Assembly (NCBI RefSeq): GCF_030646615.1 | Contig: NZ_JAUSLG010000050.1 | Coordinates: 1-42,338 of the forward strand | Reading direction: 5' to 3' | Length of the DNA stretch: 42,338 nt | DNA from: Phenylobacterium sp. | GTDB lineage: Bacteria; Pseudomonadota; Alphaproteobacteria; Caulobacterales; Caulobacteraceae | Part shown: positions 40,718 through 42,338 of the stretch, piece after piece | Layout of the letters: the number at the start of each line of letters is the position of its first letter | Position numbering within the stretch: the stretch's first letter is position 1 | The notes under the pieces: model-generated | The model's input: the letters and a program-made list of their open reading frames with translations, nothing else | What the model was told of the DNA's origin: nothing | The model's database searches: none | Made by a program: the position numbers and the translations under genes

Positions 40718-40753
40718 CCCCTAACCTCGCCGGACAAAGGCAGAGGTTAGGGG
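40718..40753 (+). promoter_or_regulatory. Hairpin that hides the VOC gene's ribosome-binding site
   Basis: CCCCTAACCT (40718-40727) pairs exactly with AGGTTAGGGG (40744-40753), and an inner GCC/GGC pair (40729-40731 with 40739-40741) extends the stem. The right arm contains AGGGG (40749-40753), the Shine-Dalgarno sequence six bases before the ATG at 40760. Folding would block ribosome binding, so opening of the stem could control translation. Confidence 0.55.
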
Positions 40754-40759
40754 AAACAC

Positions 40760-41149
40760 ATGTTCAATCACATCATGGTCGGGACCAACGATATCGCACG
40801 GTCCAAGGCCTTCTATGACGCCGTGCTCGCGACGCTGGGGGCCGGGCAGCCGATGGCCAATGCGGCGCCCACCGGGCACAAGCGGCTGTTCTACATCCAC
40901 AATGGGTCGGTCTTCTGCGTCAGCGAGCCGATCAATGGCGAGAAGGCCAGCTTCGGCAATGGCGGCACCATCGGCTTCAAGTGCGACAGCCCTGAACAGG
41001 TGAAGACCTTCCACGACGTGGCCGTGGCCCACGGCGGGGTCTCCATCGAGGACCCGCCGGGCCTGCGCGAGGGCGGCATGGGCGCCCTGCACCTGGCCTA
41101 TGTGCGCGACCCCGACGGCAACAAGCTCTGCGCCCTGCACCGGCCGTAG
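40760..41149 (+). CDS. VOC-superfamily (glyoxalase-like) protein
   Basis: 129-residue cytoplasmic protein with paired beta-alpha-beta-beta-beta modules. The first is MFNHIMVGTNDIARSKAFYDAVLATLG, with a His metal ligand near residue 4. The second ends LAYVRDPDGNKLCALHRP. Proteins of this size act as metal-dependent lyases, isomerases or binding proteins; no specific reaction is clear. Translation may be gated by the upstream hairpin. It is followed by a dispersed repeat and a convergent permease gene. Confidence 0.88.
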   Translation: MFNHIMVGTNDIARSKAFYDAVLATLGAGQPMANAAPTGHKRLFYIHNGSVFCVSEPINGEKASFGNGGTIGFKCDSPEQVKTFHDVAVAHGGVSIEDPPGLREGGMGALHLAYVRDPDGNKLCALHRP

Positions 41150-41155
41150 GACCCC

Positions 41156-41184
41156 GGCGCGAGGCGGACTGGAGCGCGCTTCAG
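41156..41184. repeat. Dispersed 29-nt intergenic repeat, copy B
   Basis: Begins with the same 16 bases as copy A (GGCGCGAGGCGGACTG at 9231-9246). Its second half is an imperfect palindrome (CTGGAGCGCGCTTCAG, 14 of 16 symmetric). It lies between converging genes and overlaps the permease stop codon. Confidence 0.5.
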
Positions 41185-42338
41185 CCCACCTCGCGCAGCA
41201 CCGCGGCCGGCCTGCGCGACAGGGCGGCGAACGCCGCCAGCGCCCCGCCGATGACGCCGAGCGCCGTGGTTCCGCCGAGAATCCCTAAGATCACCGGCCA
41301 GTCCACGCGCCAGGCGGCGTTGAACACCTGCGTCACCACCGGCCAGGCGCCGGCCGCGCCCAGGGCTGCGCCGGCCAGGCCCGCGATCACCCCCACCAGG
41401 CCGTACTCCACCAGATAGGCGGTCACGATCTGGCCGCGGGTCCCGCCCAGCACCTTGAGCGTGGCGGCCTCCCGGGCGCGGAACCGGGCGCCGGCGGCGA
41501 TGGCGCCGATCAGCACCAGGACGCCGGCCGCGCCAGCCACGGCCGCGGCGCCGCGGATGGCCAGCGCCAGGCGGTCGAACAGGGTGGCGGCCTGTTCCAG
41601 CTGGTCGCGGACGCTGATGACATTGACGCCGGCGAAGTCGGCGGCGAGGCCTTGCGTGACGGCGGCCTCTTCGGCGCGGCTGGCCATGGCGATGGCCACG
41701 TGGCGGGGCCTGGCGCCCTCGATGGCGCCCGAGTTCAGGATGACGGCGAAGTTGGCGCCGAAGCCGCCCCAGTCCACCTCGCGCAACACGGCGATCTGGG
41801 CGTCGATCTCGCGCCCCAGGACCTGCAGGGTGATGGTGTCGCCGACCTTGAGGCCGGCGCCGCGGGCGGCGTCCTGTTCGAAGGCGACCAGGGGCGGGCC
41901 GGCATAGCCCTCGGGCCACCAGGCGCCGGCGGTGACCTCGGACACCTCCGGCGGGCCGTCTAGGGCCGACAGGGTCAGGTCCTCGTCAAAGGCCCAGCGT
42001 TCGCCCCGGTCGATGGTTTCGATGTCCACCGGCTGGCCCTTCAGGCGGGTGATGCGGCCGGTGATCAGCGGCAGGCGGGCATAGCGGTCGGGGCCCGGAT
42101 CGTTCAGCGCCTGGTCGATCACCGCGTCGAAGGCGTCCACCCGGTCGGCGGGGATTTCGGTGAAGACCAGCGAGGGCGCGGTGCGGGGCGCCACCTCGCT
42201 CACCTGGGCCAGCAGGCTCGACTGGATCAGCACGATGGCTGAGAGCAGGGCGACGCCGAGGCCGATGGCCGGCGTCGCCGTGCGGGCGGCGGAGCGGGGT
42301 CCGGCCAGGTTGGCGAGGCCGAGGCGAACCGCGCCCCG
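41181..42338 (-). CDS. FtsX/MacB-like ABC transporter permease, 3' part (runs off window)
   Basis: The reverse frame is open to the window edge, giving at least 385 residues of a larger protein (the family is often about 800). It includes RLGLANLAGPRSAARTATPAIGLGVALLSAIVLIQSSL, a large periplasmic domain (FTEIPADRVDAFDAV, then AIAMASRAEEAAVTQGLAADFAGVNVISVRD) and three C-terminal helices. The last FtsX unit reads FRAREAATLKVLGGTRGQIVTAYLVEYGLVGVIAG. The pattern is YbbP-like, an ATPase-driven lipoprotein or lipid export permease; the ATPase is not in view. Truncation is only the window edge. Confidence 0.88.
   Translation of the reverse strand, partial: RGAVRLGLANLAGPRSAARTATPAIGLGVALLSAIVLIQSSLLAQVSEVAPRTAPSLVFTEIPADRVDAFDAVIDQALNDPGPDRYARLPLITGRITRLKGQPVDIETIDRGERWAFDEDLTLSALDGPPEVSEVTAGAWWPEGYAGPPLVAFEQDAARGAGLKVGDTITLQVLGREIDAQIAVLREVDWGGFGANFAVILNSGAIEGARPRHVAIAMASRAEEAAVTQGLAADFAGVNVISVRDQLEQAATLFDRLALAIRGAAAVAGAAGVLVLIGAIAAGARFRAREAATLKVLGGTRGQIVTAYLVEYGLVGVIAGLAGAALGAAGAWPVVTQVFNAAWRVDWPVILGILGGTTALGVIGGALAAFAALSRRPAAVLREVG

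Noticed and set aside
1..42338. tRNA, rRNA, CRISPR array, insertion sequence or prophage
   Set aside because: No tRNA-like or rRNA sequence, no regularly spaced repeats, and no transposase or integrase found in any gene or gap.

Overview
The window is GC-rich, gene-dense chromosomal DNA from an alphaproteobacterium. The best guess is a member of Caulobacteraceae, possibly Phenylobacterium-like. This rests on the infC/rpmI-rplT/pheS-pheT block, a DUF1134 (EipA-type) lipoprotein, Coq7 and DsbB, and strong GC codon bias. It is an inference from gene content, not a database match.

Positions 1-16300 are mostly housekeeping. They hold the 5' part of hppD with an operator-like palindrome, dsbB-coq7, a small lipoprotein, galU next to sqdB (UDP-glucose, then UDP-sulfoquinovose), a YeeZ-like epimerase, an alpha/beta hydrolase, a GT4-GT9 pair, and then infC, rpmI-rplT and pheS-pheT. 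A tandem pair of MFS efflux-type transporters splits infC from rpmI. infC appears to use an AUU start.

Positions 16300-20840 hold an EipA/DUF1134 lipoprotein, a secreted PHP-domain (CehA/McbA) metallohydrolase, a protein with a probable degenerate EAL domain, and a universal stress protein with a possible FixK/Fnr box.

Positions 20857-35501 are the most unusual part, a sulfatase/dehalogenase locus. It has two divergent Cys-type sulfatases (one fused to a DUF4345-like membrane domain), a PhyH-type dioxygenase, a DUF2855 protein, a haloalkane dehalogenase, a frameshifted DUF1330-like membrane protein, a membrane-anchored metallo-beta-lactamase-fold hydrolase, a formylglycine-generating enzyme with a lipoprotein signal, a TetR regulator, a TonB receptor and a NylB/beta-lactamase-fold serine hydrolase. 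Four copies of one 17-bp inverted repeat (TGGCA-N7-TGCCA type) lie in the promoter regions of four transcription units. This suggests one repressor, probably the local TetR, controls the locus. The substrate is unknown; a sulfated and possibly halogenated organic compound imported by the TonB receptor is a working guess.

Positions 35675-42338 hold an aldo/keto reductase, a GNAT protein, an orphan protein, a visibly AT-richer nuclease toxin overlapping a SMI1/KNR4 (SUKH) immunity gene, a secreted triple-repeat protein, a VOC protein whose ribosome-binding site sits in a strong hairpin, and the 3' part of an FtsX-like permease. I see no rRNA, tRNA, CRISPR array or insertion sequence. No gene-free stretch exceeds about 300 bases.
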